64,000 nucleotides of DNA, taken from Opacimonas viscosa (GTDB lineage Bacteria; Pseudomonadota; Gammaproteobacteria; Enterobacterales; Alteromonadaceae). Both the position numbers and the translations under genes were made by a program. Under the pieces are notes generated by a model. It did no database searches, had not been told where the DNA came from, and saw only the letters and a list, made by a program, of their open reading frames with translations. Positions 41,781-50,696 of this stretch are shown here, one piece after another (the stretch's first letter is position 1; each line of letters begins with the position of its first letter). The stretch spans positions 1 to 64,000 of the forward strand of contig NZ_JANATA010000011.1 of the NCBI RefSeq assembly GCF_024199005.1. The letters run 5' to 3'.

Positions 41781-42626
41781 ATGAATTATCAATTTGCTAT
41801 TTTAGGTGTATTTATTACCTTTGCCTTAATCGAAGCATATCGTTACGGTTTTTTTAAAAAAGGGGAAGAAGTCAGTGATGATAGTAAGGTTGAGCTGATT
41901 GGTTCAACTGTCTTACTAGTCATTACACAACCTCTAGTATTATTTATGGGGGCAGCAGTCGCTGGATTGCTTGCCCCTGAATACCAAAATATTTTAGCGG
42001 GTTCTTCCATTCTCATTCATATTGCATTGTTGCTGGTTTTCGATGACATGATGCAATATTGGTGGCATCGATTATCTCATACCACGCGGTTTATGTATAA
42101 CCTACACCGCGCACATCACAACGGCAAATACATGAGTGTGAGAATCGTGTTCCGCAACAACATTTTTTACTATTTGTTTATGCCATCTATTTGGTTTTCA
42201 GGAGCTTTGATTTACCTGGGGTTGGGCTGGACTTATGCCGTTTATGTGGTGGTTAAACTAACGGTAATTATGGGGGCTCACTCAGAGTGGAAATGGGATC
42301 GTGCACTCTACTCAACACCAGCCTTGCATCCTATTGCTTGGGTAGTGGAACGTGTTATTTCAACACCATCTACTCACAGTGCGCACCATGGTTTAAAGAT
42401 GGAAGACGGTGTGACAAACTACAAAGGCAATTATGGGAATTTATTATTCTTTTGGGATGTGCTATTTGGTACAGCTAAAATTACTCGTAAATACCCTGAA
42501 CAATACGGTATTGAAGGGATGTTTAGGGCGAATTGGATTGAGCAGCTCATTTGGCCGCTGTACAAAACTCCCCGTAAGAAGAAAGCAATAGTCAATGACT
42601 CGGAACAATCTGTTTCACAAAGTTAG
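41781..42626 (+). CDS. Sterol desaturase / fatty acid hydroxylase family protein
   Basis: This is an integral membrane di-iron enzyme of the fatty-acid hydroxylase superfamily, 281 residues. The eight-histidine signature is present: HRLSH at residues 96-100, HRAHH at 109-113, a lone H167 and HSAHH at 199-203. Hydrophobic segments cover about 5-25, 40-65, 75-90 and 128-165. Relatives hydroxylate or desaturate lipids, sterols or carotenoids; the substrate here is unknown because no pathway genes adjoin. A ribosome site AGAGG precedes the start. It diverges from the Crp/Fnr regulator. Confidence 0.88.
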   Translation: MNYQFAILGVFITFALIEAYRYGFFKKGEEVSDDSKVELIGSTVLLVITQPLVLFMGAAVAGLLAPEYQNILAGSSILIHIALLLVFDDMMQYWWHRLSHTTRFMYNLHRAHHNGKYMSVRIVFRNNIFYYLFMPSIWFSGALIYLGLGWTYAVYVVVKLTVIMGAHSEWKWDRALYSTPALHPIAWVVERVISTPSTHSAHHGLKMEDGVTNYKGNYGNLLFFWDVLFGTAKITRKYPEQYGIEGMFRANWIEQLIWPLYKTPRKKKAIVNDSEQSVSQS

Positions 42627-42685
42627 TTACACGGTAAATATATAACTGGCCAACGTATTTAGTAAAACATATTGGTGTATGCTAG

Positions 42686-42717
42686 AAGCCTCATGATTTT
42701 GTCTTGGGGCTTTTTTT
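42686..42717 (+). terminator. Terminator after the sterol-desaturase-type gene
   Basis: AAGCCTC (42686-42692) pairs with GGGGCTT (42706-42712) with one G-T wobble, followed by a run of seven T residues. Confidence 0.75.
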
Positions 42718-42761
42718 ATAAACTGTTAAAATAAACTACCAAGACAATAAAGCGGTATCCA

Positions 42762-43235
42762 ATGTTAGCGTTACCTTTACGATATTATGATGAAGCTGGC
42801 CGTATTCTTCCCCCAAAAGCGTTGTATATCTTACAACTATGGTTGTTACAATCTATTTTGATTTTTCTTGGGTCAGCTATTATTAGGAATAACGGGGCAG
42901 AGATTTTGTCGCTTTGGTATCCATCCAAGACAAAATTATACTTAGCTATGGCAGCAAGTTTTCCTGCATTTATCTCATTCTTATTAGTGTCTTACCGTAA
43001 TAAAATGTGGGAGAGGGGGGTATTCTGGGTTTTTTATTTCATCAAACCTTGTTTATATCTGTCCTTAGGTCTGCAAACAATGTTGTTGCTCAACACCATT
43101 GTTGAGCTCCAGTTTCACTTTTCATATACCTTGGGATTGACGGCTCTCATGAATATGACTGCTGTGTTATATGTATATAAAAGTCGACATTTAGAGGTTA
43201 TGTGTACCGATTGGCGCTTACGAGTCAGTAATTAA
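42762..43235 (+). CDS. DUF2919-like inner-membrane protein
   Basis: The 157-residue protein begins LPLRYYDEAGRILPPKALY, a pattern reminiscent of the DUF2919 (YfeZ) family, and has about four transmembrane segments (28-45, 57-77, 88-110 and 119-140). No catalytic motif is visible. Function is unknown. Its stop codon is five bases from the end of the convergent small gene on the minus strand. Confidence 0.65.
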   Translation: MLALPLRYYDEAGRILPPKALYILQLWLLQSILIFLGSAIIRNNGAEILSLWYPSKTKLYLAMAASFPAFISFLLVSYRNKMWERGVFWVFYFIKPCLYLSLGLQTMLLLNTIVELQFHFSYTLGLTALMNMTAVLYVYKSRHLEVMCTDWRLRVSN

Positions 43236-43239
43236 TCGG

Positions 43240-43650
43240 TTACTGCTTCGCATTTTCCATAGCGATAGCAAAATATTTCATAATGCTTGTGTTTGAGTCA
43301 TTTACTAGGCGTTCGTAACAAATACCTGAAAACGTGTAGGTATGTTGATGCAAGCTGACAAAAACAAAATCTGCGTTATCTTTTTGTTCATGGACCCAAT
43401 CGCCCCCAACATTGCGTCGAAAGACTTCTCCAACATAAGCACCGTATAAATTACACAAGGTGAATACTGCTTGTTCTTCGAGAGCTTGTTCATTGTATCT
43501 ATCGAGAAAACTCAATAAAATATCATCAACGAGTGCCACGCTTTGCACACTAAAATCCAATGTCATATTGAATTCTTCAGCAGTGACTTTCACTGCATCC
43601 AATGAGCTAGACTCCATTAACTCAGTAATTTCAGAAGCAGACATAATCAT
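43240..43650 (-). CDS. Hypothetical cytoplasmic protein, 136 residues
   Basis: From the ATG at 43650 (MIMSASEITELMESS), which has AAAGGA at ideal distance, the gene encodes an acidic soluble protein. Visible stretches are LDFSVQSVALVDDILLSFLDRYNE, then TLCNLYGAYVGEVFRRNVGGDWVHE (listed by their cores VALVDDIL and YGAYVGEVFRRN) and the end IMKYFAIAMENAKQ. The pattern GAYVGEV followed by W is seen in several uncharacterised bacterial families, but I cannot name this one. It starts 13 bases after the LysR gene on the same strand, so they are probably co-transcribed. Confidence 0.75.
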   Translation of the reverse strand: MIMSASEITELMESSSLDAVKVTAEEFNMTLDFSVQSVALVDDILLSFLDRYNEQALEEQAVFTLCNLYGAYVGEVFRRNVGGDWVHEQKDNADFVFVSLHQHTYTFSGICYERLVNDSNTSIMKYFAIAMENAKQ

Positions 43651-43663
43651 GGTTTTAATCCTT

Positions 43664-44557
43664 TTATAAACACAAATTCCTATGCGCAAGGATGATATCT
43701 TTTAACATACTTGCACCTGGGCCAATATTATCAGGTTGTGGAGTAATTAGATAGGTGGTAAGTCGTTTATGTGAGGAACCATTGATATTCAATAATTTCA
43801 ACTTATCTTCGTTAATATAATGGCGAACTTTGTGTTCTGGGAGCCAACAAAAGCCAATTCCTTGTGTTAATAATTGGATTGCCGTATCAAAATGAGAAAC
43901 TGTCCAACGGTTTTCAGATTTGAGCCAGCCAGAGTTTTCTTTGGGTAATTTTCCAGAATCTTTTATCACAATTTGTAAATGTTTGGCTAGGGCACTTGGG
44001 TCAATTGGGTTGGGTAGGGAAGTGATCGCATGGTTTGGAGCTGTAACTGCCACAAAATTAATTTCATCAATGGGTTCACCCAGGTAGCCTTTGGGTACGT
44101 TACCCGCAATGACTAAATCAGCGGCATGTTCTAAAATAGTTTCCTCAGTGCCAGTTAATACACTGTCCAAAATATTTAAGCGCGACCCTCTAGATTCGGG
44201 TAAAAAATCTTTTAAAGCTGGCGTCAGTTTCGTTCTATCATAGGCTAAGTCTACTACTAGAGTGATTTCCGGTTCCCAATGTTGAAAGATGTTACCGGCA
44301 AGTTCTTCTAAGTTTTGTACACTATCAGTCAACTCTCTTGAACGGCGTAACATAACTTCACCCGCTTCGGTCAGAAATGCTTTTCTACCTCTCACTTCAA
44401 GTAATTGAATCCCTAGTAGGGTTTGTAGTTTTGCGACAGCATGATTTAATGATGATTGACTTTTATTTAGATAAGCTACAGCCCTTGCGTAGCCACCATG
44501 GTCTACTACAGCTTGTAATATACGCCATTGTTCGATTGTGGTCTTTGGTCTATACAT
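43664..44557 (-). CDS. LysR family transcriptional regulator
   Basis: The 297-residue protein has the N-terminal LysR winged helix (TIEQWRILQAVVDHGGYARA, then SQSSLNHAVAKLQTLLGIQLL) and the C-terminal effector-binding fold (TLVVDLAYDRTKL, ADLVIAGNVP). The ligand is unknown. It is divergent from the DedA-like gene and upstream of the 136-residue hypothetical gene, either of which could be its target. A TATACTTACGTATA dyad-like stretch occurs in the divergent promoter region near 44590-44605. Confidence 0.88.
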   Translation of the reverse strand: MYRPKTTIEQWRILQAVVDHGGYARAVAYLNKSQSSLNHAVAKLQTLLGIQLLEVRGRKAFLTEAGEVMLRRSRELTDSVQNLEELAGNIFQHWEPEITLVVDLAYDRTKLTPALKDFLPESRGSRLNILDSVLTGTEETILEHAADLVIAGNVPKGYLGEPIDEINFVAVTAPNHAITSLPNPIDPSALAKHLQIVIKDSGKLPKENSGWLKSENRWTVSHFDTAIQLLTQGIGFCWLPEHKVRHYINEDKLKLLNINGSSHKRLTTYLITPQPDNIGPGASMLKDIILAHRNLCL

Positions 44558-44682
44558 AATGTCTCATCATTACCTTTCCTTATGTAGGGTTATACTTACG
44601 TATAAAGGTCAAATGGTCAATTCTATTTATTTGATCCCTTAAAAAATAAAATCGTATAAATTTACGTTTAACAGGCTTAATC

Positions 44683-45327
44683 ATGAAATATAATTCTACA
44701 TTGCCACTGAGCGCAATTTTAGCACTTAGTCTATTACAACTGTTGATCATTCTGAATATCCTGCCACCAGGTGCGGCAATATTAGATGCGTTAAATGGTT
44801 TAATGAATGATTGGTTTTTTGCCCTTGTTTTCTTTGTAATTCTATTAGAATCAATTGTTTATGTCGGTTTTTATTTTCCAGGTCAATTCTTTGCAGTGGT
44901 CTTGGTTGTTGGGGCGAACCCATCGTTTTCTGACATTATTTACATGACTATAGCGATGGTGCTAGCGGCTACACTCGGTTCATTAATTAATTTTGAATTG
45001 GGTAGAAAATCACGTTCGAAAATTTCGATAGATACCACTCACTTAAATTTCAAAAAATTATTTCTGGCTATGATACATATTAACTCATTGGCCTTTTTCA
45101 TGTTTCATCAAGGAGCGCAACATAAAAGCAGAAAGATAATTATGTTTGCTGGTTTATTGAATCTTCCATATTATTTATTACTGATTGCTGGAACGGCTGT
45201 TCTGAGTAAAGAAGTAATGGGGTTGGCCGAGAATACTTTGTTTTTGTTTTGTGCAATTGGTCTATGGTTAGTAGTGGCATTGTATTTAGATATAAAAAAT
45301 AAATACAATACTGAAACAAATAAGTAA
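44683..45327 (+). CDS. DedA/VTT-like membrane protein, divergent
   Basis: The 214-residue protein has about five hydrophobic segments. The stretch ESIVYVGFYFPGQFF (residues 56-70), the glycine at 77 and GSLINFELGRKS (99-110) recall the N-terminal half of DedA (VTT) proteins, where E...PGE...G...Gd..xYxiGR is conserved. The C-terminal DedA signature with the essential arginine is not evident; instead FMFHQGAQHKSRKIIMFAG occurs. It could be a diverged DedA flippase-like protein with altered function. It is divergent from the LysR gene. AGG precedes the start at good distance. Confidence 0.6.
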   Translation: MKYNSTLPLSAILALSLLQLLIILNILPPGAAILDALNGLMNDWFFALVFFVILLESIVYVGFYFPGQFFAVVLVVGANPSFSDIIYMTIAMVLAATLGSLINFELGRKSRSKISIDTTHLNFKKLFLAMIHINSLAFFMFHQGAQHKSRKIIMFAGLLNLPYYLLLIAGTAVLSKEVMGLAENTLFLFCAIGLWLVVALYLDIKNKYNTETNK

Positions 45328-45432
45328 ACCTTGCTGTAAAATTATTACTCAACACGCTTAATGTGAAATACACTATCAATCATTATTCTTCGTATGATGT
45401 ATTTATTAGTTATTAAAATAAATGTCCGCGTT

Positions 45433-46227
45433 TTACTCCGTTGTATATTTTTTTAAAATTTTATCAAGTATTTTACTCACAGCGACAAAGCCAAATGTCG
45501 CTGTAACGGCAACGCTAGCCCCAAATCCAGTTTCACAGTCAAGCTTAGTACCACTGTTATGTTGTATTTTATTGCGACTGACTGTGCCATCCCCTTGTGG
45601 ATACCGCAGTTGCTCGGAGGAAAACACACAATCAACACCAAATTTACGTTTTGGGTTTTTAGAAAAGTGATATTTGCGGCGCAGTTCATTGCGTAATTTG
45701 GTGGCTAACGGGTCTTGAATTGTCTTTGTCAGATCGGCCACCGAAATCTGGGTTGGGTCAATTTGACCACCTGCACCACCGATCGTAATAACAGGGATCT
45801 TATGCCTTTTACAATGCGCAATGATAGCGCATTTTGCAGCTACACTATCAGTGGCATCAACGACATATGAATAGATATTAGTAATATGCTCAGCGACATT
45901 TTCAGGTAATACAAAATCTTCTATTGTGTTGATTTTACAATCTGGGTTAATTAACGTTAAACGTTCAGACATTGCATCAACTTTAGCTTCACCAATAGTG
46001 TTTTGTAATGCATGGATTTGTCGATTGGTGTTGGTGATGCAAATATCATCTAGATCAATCAGGGTAATCTCCCCAATACCAGAGCGAACTAGACCTTCTG
46101 CTACCCAAGTTCCGACCCCACCAATACCCACAACACATACATGAGCTTGCGTAAAAGCGTCTAAACCAGCTTTGCCATAAAGGCGTTCTATACCACCAAA
46201 TCTTTGTTTTGCCATGCTATTATTCAT
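45433..46227 (-). CDS. tcdA: tRNA threonylcarbamoyladenosine dehydratase
   Basis: TcdA (CsdL/YgdL) is an E1-like enzyme that cyclises t6A at position 37 of ANN-decoding tRNAs to ct6A, using ATP. The Rossmann start is HVCVVGIGGVGTWVAEGL, with RSGIGEITLIDLDDICITN following, and DATDSVAAKCAIIAHCKRH later (cores GGVGTW, DLDD, DATDSV). The characteristic C-terminal region RKYHFSKNPKRKFGVDCVFSSEQ (KFGVDCVFS core) is present. Length 264 residues is normal. The usual partners csdA/csdE are not in the window. The second ATG at 46215 is an alternative start. Confidence 0.92.
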   Translation of the reverse strand: MNNSMAKQRFGGIERLYGKAGLDAFTQAHVCVVGIGGVGTWVAEGLVRSGIGEITLIDLDDICITNTNRQIHALQNTIGEAKVDAMSERLTLINPDCKINTIEDFVLPENVAEHITNIYSYVVDATDSVAAKCAIIAHCKRHKIPVITIGGAGGQIDPTQISVADLTKTIQDPLATKLRNELRRKYHFSKNPKRKFGVDCVFSSEQLRYPQGDGTVSRNKIQHNSGTKLDCETGFGASVAVTATFGFVAVSKILDKILKKYTTE

Positions 46228-46553
46228 CGTAATGAGTGAAGGGGAGTTATTCTTCGTTCACTGAAAGTTAATGTCGGTATAATACCATAGGGGTCCTTAT
46301 AACAAACAGCATCGGTAAAATATTACTCCTGCGACGTCTATTTATATGAGTTATAGGTGAATTAATTACTCCAATTGCCGATATAATGAAGATGTGGCAT
46401 AGCTGGGGACTTATATCGTTCTCAAACCGTATTTTTCTATAAGTGAGAAAAACTAACGAATACGACGCTTGACTTTGCAACTCCTTACAATGTCCACTAT
46501 ATTTAATATGCACAAACTAATATTGAGTAACATCTAGTAAAGGAATACTGATT
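46228..46553. other. Intergenic region between tcdA and manC
   Basis: About 326 bases without a convincing gene. It must hold the divergent promoters. A TTGACT hexamer near 46471 and a TATAAT near 46382 are visible but neither has a partner hexamer at normal spacing. An 81-codon minus-strand frame here has no ribosome site and no recognisable composition, so I do not call it. Confidence 0.5.
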
Positions 46554-47972
46554 ATGATCCCCGTTATTCTTGCCGGAGGCAACGGAAGTAGACTTTGGCC
46601 TAAGTCGCGTGTGGCTTATCCAAAACAGTTTTTAGCACTGACGACAGATGAAAGCATGTTGCAAAACACGCTTTCCCGCTTGCCTAAAGAGGGTATGCAA
46701 GCCCCCATCATTATCTGTAACGAAGCACACCGATTTTTAGTTGCAGAGCAATTGCGACAAGTAGCTACCCATCATAATGGCATTATTTTAGAACCTGTTG
46801 GCCGCAATACCGCCCCCGCAATTACTTTAGCGGCGTTAAATGCGTTAGCTAACGACCCTGAAGCGACTTTATTAGTCCTGGCTGCAGATCATGTAATACA
46901 AGATGAATCAGCGTTTGCTACTGCCATAAAAGATGCTGAAATTTTAGCCGCACAAGATAAATTAGTGACGTTTGGCATAGTGCCTCAACAACCTCATACA
47001 GGTTATGGCTATATACAGAGCGGTACATCGATTCAACACCAACAAAACACTATCGGTTTTACGGTTTCTAGTTTTAAAGAAAAGCCGGATATGCGCACTG
47101 CTCAGGATTATGTTGGCAGTGGTCAATATTTTTGGAATTCAGGTATGTTTATGTTTAAAGCTAAGACTTATATTGCAGCATTAGAACAATTTGCTCCTGA
47201 AATTCTCCAGTATTGTAAAGCTGCGGTTGCTGAACAAAGCTTAGATTTAGATTTTATTCGAATACCTGAAACTATCTTTGCCCAATGCCCAGATGACTCG
47301 ATTGATTACGCTATCATGGAGCATACCGATGCGGCTGTCATGGTCCCCTTAGATGCGGGATGGTCTGATGTCGGTAGTTGGACGTCACTGTGGGATTTAG
47401 CTGAAAAAGATGCACATGGGAATGCCGTTAGCGGTGACGTTATGTTACATAATGCCAAGAATAATTATGTAAATAGTGAAGGGCGTTTAGTCACGTTAAT
47501 CGGATGTGAAGATCTCGTTGTGGTAGAAACAAAAGATGCTGTCATGGTTGCTAAACAAAATGCAGTACAAGATATTAAACATATTGTTAATCAACTAAAA
47601 GCTACTGAGCGTCCCGAATTTGAATTTCATAGAGAAGTTTTCCGACCTTGGGGGAGTTATGACTCGATTGATCATGGACAACGCTTTCAAGTAAAAAGAA
47701 TATCCGTTAAACCCAATGAGAAACTTTCTGTACAAATGCATCACCATCGTGCTGAGCATTGGATTGTTGTTTCAGGCACTGCCAAAGTAACGATTGGGGA
47801 TAAAACGGTACTGATTTCAGAAAATGAATCTACCTATATTCCGATAGGAGAAGTACATGCACTGGAAAACCCTGGAAAAATTCCATTAGAACTGATTGAG
47901 GTACAATCAGGTTCTTATTTGGGGGAAGATGATATTGTGCGATTTTCTGATCGGTATGGCCGCTCGGAGTAA
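46554..47972 (+). CDS. manC: Mannose-1-phosphate guanylyltransferase / mannose-6-phosphate isomerase
   Basis: This bifunctional enzyme makes GDP-mannose, the donor for mannose- and fucose-containing polysaccharides. The N-terminal pyrophosphorylase domain starts [17 protein letters not shown] with YPKQF, and the FVEKP-like motif is FKEKPD. The C-terminal cupin (type II isomerase) begins [15 protein letters not shown] with metal ligands in [10 protein letters not shown]. The length of 472 residues is standard. AAGGA precedes the start. It stands without other capsule or O-antigen genes in the window. Confidence 0.93.
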   Translation: MIPVILAGGNGSRLWPKSRVAYPKQFLALTTDESMLQNTLSRLPKEGMQAPIIICNEAHRFLVAEQLRQVATHHNGIILEPVGRNTAPAITLAALNALANDPEATLLVLAADHVIQDESAFATAIKDAEILAAQDKLVTFGIVPQQPHTGYGYIQSGTSIQHQQNTIGFTVSSFKEKPDMRTAQDYVGSGQYFWNSGMFMFKAKTYIAALEQFAPEILQYCKAAVAEQSLDLDFIRIPETIFAQCPDDSIDYAIMEHTDAAVMVPLDAGWSDVGSWTSLWDLAEKDAHGNAVSGDVMLHNAKNNYVNSEGRLVTLIGCEDLVVVETKDAVMVAKQNAVQDIKHIVNQLKATERPEFEFHREVFRPWGSYDSIDHGQRFQVKRISVKPNEKLSVQMHHHRAEHWIVVSGTAKVTIGDKTVLISENESTYIPIGEVHALENPGKIPLELIEVQSGSYLGEDDIVRFSDRYGRSE

Positions 47973-47996
47973 AAAACTAGCAGAGTAAATACCGCG

Positions 47997-48036
47997 ATGC
48001 CCTTGTTAAAAGCGACTCAATCTTTTCCAAGGGCAT
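47997..48036. terminator. Hairpin between manC and the DUF3429 gene
   Basis: ATGCCCTTG (47997-48005) pairs perfectly with CAAGGGCAT (48028-48036) across a 22-base loop. The following T-run is weak, so terminator function is likely but not certain. It lies between convergent genes. Confidence 0.5.
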
Positions 48037-48082
48037 TGTTAATTTAAGCGTGTCACAGAAAAATGAGTAAATGTATCTCGTT

Positions 48083-48526
48083 TTAATCCACTAATGTCAT
48101 TATAAAATGTGCTCCGGTAACAACGATGGTTAAAAACCAGCGTAAACGAGTATATTCTTCGACCAAAGACTCTGGCATTAATAAAAATTTTTGTTCGTAG
48201 AAGATTAAACCAACAAAACACACACTCAAAATCGGTATCGAAAAAGATATCGGCAGCAATATAAGAGCCAACCAAGCCATAATGGAAGGTAGCATCGCTA
48301 CGTAAATCATATGCTGAGTATTTTTTTCTATCAAGCTACTAAACCACAATACCCCACCTAAAAAAGACAAAATGATAGCACTGTAGAGTGTGAAGTAGTG
48401 TGCTGCTAAGCTATATGATAGTAGGTCTAATACCACGCTAAGAGGCAGGCTGATAAAGGGAATGAGGCCTGCACAACCGAGATACCAAGCTTCTTTGGGC
48501 AGTGCATTAGATGATGATTGAGTCAC
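48083..48526 (-). CDS. DUF3429 family membrane protein
   Basis: The 147-residue protein has the DUF3429 pattern: EAWYLGCAGLIPFISLP at the start, YSAIILSFLGGVLWFSS after the second hydrophobic segment, and further helices at about 70-110 and 128-145. The role of this family is unknown. It lies alone between convergent manC and the gltA gene, in the same orientation as gltA. Confidence 0.8.
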   Translation of the reverse strand: MTQSSSNALPKEAWYLGCAGLIPFISLPLSVVLDLLSYSLAAHYFTLYSAIILSFLGGVLWFSSLIEKNTQHMIYVAMLPSIMAWLALILLPISFSIPILSVCFVGLIFYEQKFLLMPESLVEEYTRLRWFLTIVVTGAHFIMTLVD

Positions 48527-48562
48527 GGATTTCCTTAGTACTGAGTGATACCTATATTGTAC

Positions 48563-48594
48563 ACAAAAAAAAACCTGAGAATATACTCAGGTTT
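48563..48594 (-). terminator. Terminator after gltA
   Basis: AAACCTGAG (48571-48579) pairs perfectly with CTCAGGTTT (48586-48594) with a six-base loop. On the minus strand the stem runs into a T tract (A residues 48565-48573 on the plus strand). Confidence 0.85.
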
Positions 48595-48615
48595 CGTATG
48601 TCATCAAATCAGAAC

Positions 48616-49899
48616 TTAGTCTTTCTTGATAGGTGTGTATGGGCGTTGTGTTTCACCCGTGTATAACTGACGAGGACGACCAATTTTTTGGCCTGGCTGG
48701 CTCATCATTTCATGCCAATGAGAAATCCAACCTACGGTTCTCGCAAGTGCAAAAATACAGGTGAACATATTGGTTGGAATGCCGATTGCTTTTAATACAA
48801 TACCTGAATAGAAGTCTACGTTAGGGAAGAGTTTCTTCTCTGCAAAGTATGGGTCAGAAAGGGCAATACGTTCTAATTCCATAGCGACGTCTAACAATGG
48901 ATCGTCAAGTTTCAATTCAGCAAGTACTTCGTGACAGCTTTCACGCATAACTTTTGCACGTGGATCGATGTTTTTGTATACACGGTGACCAAAGCCCATC
49001 AAACGGAAAGGATCAGACTTGTCTTTAGCACGAGCAATAAATTCTGGTATACGGTCAACAGTACCAATTTCTTCTAGCATATTGAGACATGCTTCGTTAG
49101 CACCACCGTGAGCAGGTCCCCACAAGGAAGCAACACCAGCAGCAATACACGCGTATGGATTGGCACCAGAAGAGCCGGCTAAACGTACAGTTGACGTAGA
49201 CGCATTTTGCTCATGGTCAGCATGTAAGATAAAAATTCGGTCCATAGCGCGTTCAACAGCTTCACTTATGACATAATCTTCAGTAGGGACAGAGAACATC
49301 ATATTTAGGAAGTTACCTGCATATGATAAATCATTTTTTGGATAAACAAATGGTTGTCCAACGCTGTATTTGTAAGCCATTGCGATTAGAGTAGGCATTT
49401 TCGCGATAAGACGGTGTGCTGAACGAATGCGTGCTGATGGGTCTGTGACATCTAAGTCACTGTGGTAAAATGATGATAAAGCACCAACAGTACCGCATAA
49501 CATTGCCATTGGGTGAGAATCATTGCGGAAACCATGGAAAAACATGTTAATTTGTTCATGTACCATTGTGTGGTTTGTGATGGTTTCCTTGAATTCTTTA
49601 TATTGCTCTGAAGTTGGCGCGTCGCCATGTAAAAGCATGTAACATACTTCTAAGTAATCAGAGTTTTGAGCTAATTCACCAATTGGAAAACCGCGGTGTA
49701 AAAGGACACCCTCAGCACCGTCGATAAAAGTGATAGATGAATCACATGAGCCTGTAGCCATAAAGCCAGGGTCATAAGTAAAGTAACCAGTTGCGCCTAA
49801 TGAACGAACATCAATCACGTCTTGGCCTGCAGTTCCCTGTAAAATAGGAAGCTCAACTTCCTTATCACCGATTGTTAAAATGGCTTTGTTGTCTGCCAT
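48616..49899 (-). CDS. gltA: Citrate synthase
   Basis: GltA condenses acetyl-CoA and oxaloacetate, the entry step of the TCA cycle. The 427-residue protein is of the hexameric, NADH-regulated gram-negative type. Catalytic residues are recognisable in [11 protein letters not shown] (His), [10 protein letters not shown] (His) and [10 protein letters not shown] (Asp). The N-terminal [18 protein letters not shown] is typical. GAGGAG precedes the ATG. It is divergent from sdhCDAB-sucABCD, the classical arrangement, with a good promoter in the shared region. Confidence 0.98.
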   Translation of the reverse strand: MADNKAILTIGDKEVELPILQGTAGQDVIDVRSLGATGYFTYDPGFMATGSCDSSITFIDGAEGVLLHRGFPIGELAQNSDYLEVCYMLLHGDAPTSEQYKEFKETITNHTMVHEQINMFFHGFRNDSHPMAMLCGTVGALSSFYHSDLDVTDPSARIRSAHRLIAKMPTLIAMAYKYSVGQPFVYPKNDLSYAGNFLNMMFSVPTEDYVISEAVERAMDRIFILHADHEQNASTSTVRLAGSSGANPYACIAAGVASLWGPAHGGANEACLNMLEEIGTVDRIPEFIARAKDKSDPFRLMGFGHRVYKNIDPRAKVMRESCHEVLAELKLDDPLLDVAMELERIALSDPYFAEKKLFPNVDFYSGIVLKAIGIPTNMFTCIFALARTVGWISHWHEMMSQPGQKIGRPRQLYTGETQRPYTPIKKD

Positions 49900-49977
49900 G
49901 TTGTTTTCTCCTCAGTTGTCCTGATTTCATATTTTGTGCAGTATGTATTGTTCTACACGTTTTGAAAAGGGGGCACA

Positions 49978-50006
49978 TTTATACTGCTAAACGGTATTTA
50001 AATCAA
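49978..50006 (-). promoter_or_regulatory. Likely sigma-70 promoter of gltA
   Basis: Read on the minus strand, TTGATT (50001-50006) and TATAAA (49978-49983) are separated by exactly 17 bases. The start of transcription would lie near 49971, about 70 bases before the gltA ATG. Confidence 0.5.
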
Positions 50007-50036
50007 TTTTTTCAATAAAAACCTTAAAAATTAACG

Positions 50037-50050
50037 TAAACGGCCGTTTA
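50037..50050. promoter_or_regulatory. Perfect palindrome TAAACGGCCGTTTA (candidate operator)
   Basis: This 14-bp sequence equals its reverse complement. It lies about 30 bases upstream of the gltA -35 hexamer, a position fitting an activator site for gltA. The cognate regulator is unknown. Confidence 0.45.
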
Positions 50051-50261
50051 TATCTATTGATGCGTTGTTTTTAGTTTACTACCAATGTCTTAGCTAGACA
50101 CAAATAGTTGTAAATGTATAATGCTCTCGATATACTCGCGTGTGCTTTATATCGGCGTTTGTGAAGAATATTGAAGGTTAATTTTCATCACAAAATGTTA
50201 ACAAATCAGTAACGATGTTTGATTTTGTGACTAAAGCATTATTTATCACACTTTACGGTTT

Positions 50262-50277
50262 GTTTACAATTGTAAAC
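50262..50277. promoter_or_regulatory. Perfect palindrome GTTTACAATTGTAAAC (candidate sdhC operator)
   Basis: This 16-bp sequence equals its reverse complement and ends 24 bases before the ATG at 50301. It contains TTTACA and TACAAT, which could act as promoter hexamers, so a protein bound here would probably block or steer transcription of sdhC. Confidence 0.5.
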
Positions 50278-50321
50278 TTAATGTGTAAGTAACCCTACGA
50301 ATGAGAGATAGGCAAAATATT

Positions 50322-50696
50322 GTGAAAAAGCAAAGACCAGTAAATTTAGATTTAAATACGATTAAATTTCCCCCTTCTGCAATTTCCTCAATTTTACACC
50401 GTGTAACCGGCGTGGCTATGTTCTTTGCATTGTTATTTGTGATTTGGGCCTGGGCAGTATCCCTTGGCTCAGCTCAAGGCTTTGCAGATGTACAGGTCAT
50501 TATGGACGGCTTTATTGGGAAATTTGTAGCTATCGGTACAGTATCCGCCTTAACCTATCATATTCTTGGTGGCATCCGTCACGGAATCATGGATATGGGA
50601 TATTGGGAAGAACTTGAATCAGGAAACACCAGTGCTAATGTAGTCATCGGTATTTGGATTGTTCTAACATTAGTAGTAGGGGTTGCATTATGGTAA
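50322..50696 (+). CDS. sdhC: Succinate dehydrogenase cytochrome b556 subunit
   Basis: SdhC is one of two membrane anchors of succinate dehydrogenase and helps bind heme b and quinone. The motifs RPVNLDLNTIKFPPSAISSI, SILHRVTGVAMFF and YHILGGIRHGIMDMG (with the heme-ligand histidine region) are diagnostic. Three transmembrane helices are visible. The best start is GTG at 50322 (MKKQRPVNLDL after initiation), with TAGG at suitable distance; ATG at 50301 gives seven more residues but has no ribosome site. The sdhD start overlaps its stop codon. Confidence 0.93.
   Translation: MKKQRPVNLDLNTIKFPPSAISSILHRVTGVAMFFALLFVIWAWAVSLGSAQGFADVQVIMDGFIGKFVAIGTVSALTYHILGGIRHGIMDMGYWEELESGNTSANVVIGIWIVLTLVVGVALW

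Larger units (their letters stand above)
49900..50321. other. gltA-sdhC divergent control region
   Basis: About 420 AT-rich bases without genes separate the two TCA-cycle transcription units. The region holds a gltA promoter (49978-50006), a perfect 14-bp palindrome (50037-50050), a widely spaced pair of TTTGTGA / TCACAAA arms around 50157-50195, and a perfect 16-bp palindrome just before sdhC (50262-50277). Confidence 0.7.

Noticed and set aside
46268-46513. Minus-strand 81-codon frame between tcdA and manC
   Set aside because: No ribosome site, no recognisable pattern, and it lies in a divergent promoter region.
50157-50195. TTTGTGA...TCACAAA as a Crp site
   Set aside because: The half-sites are separated by more than twenty bases instead of six, so this is not a Crp-type operator.
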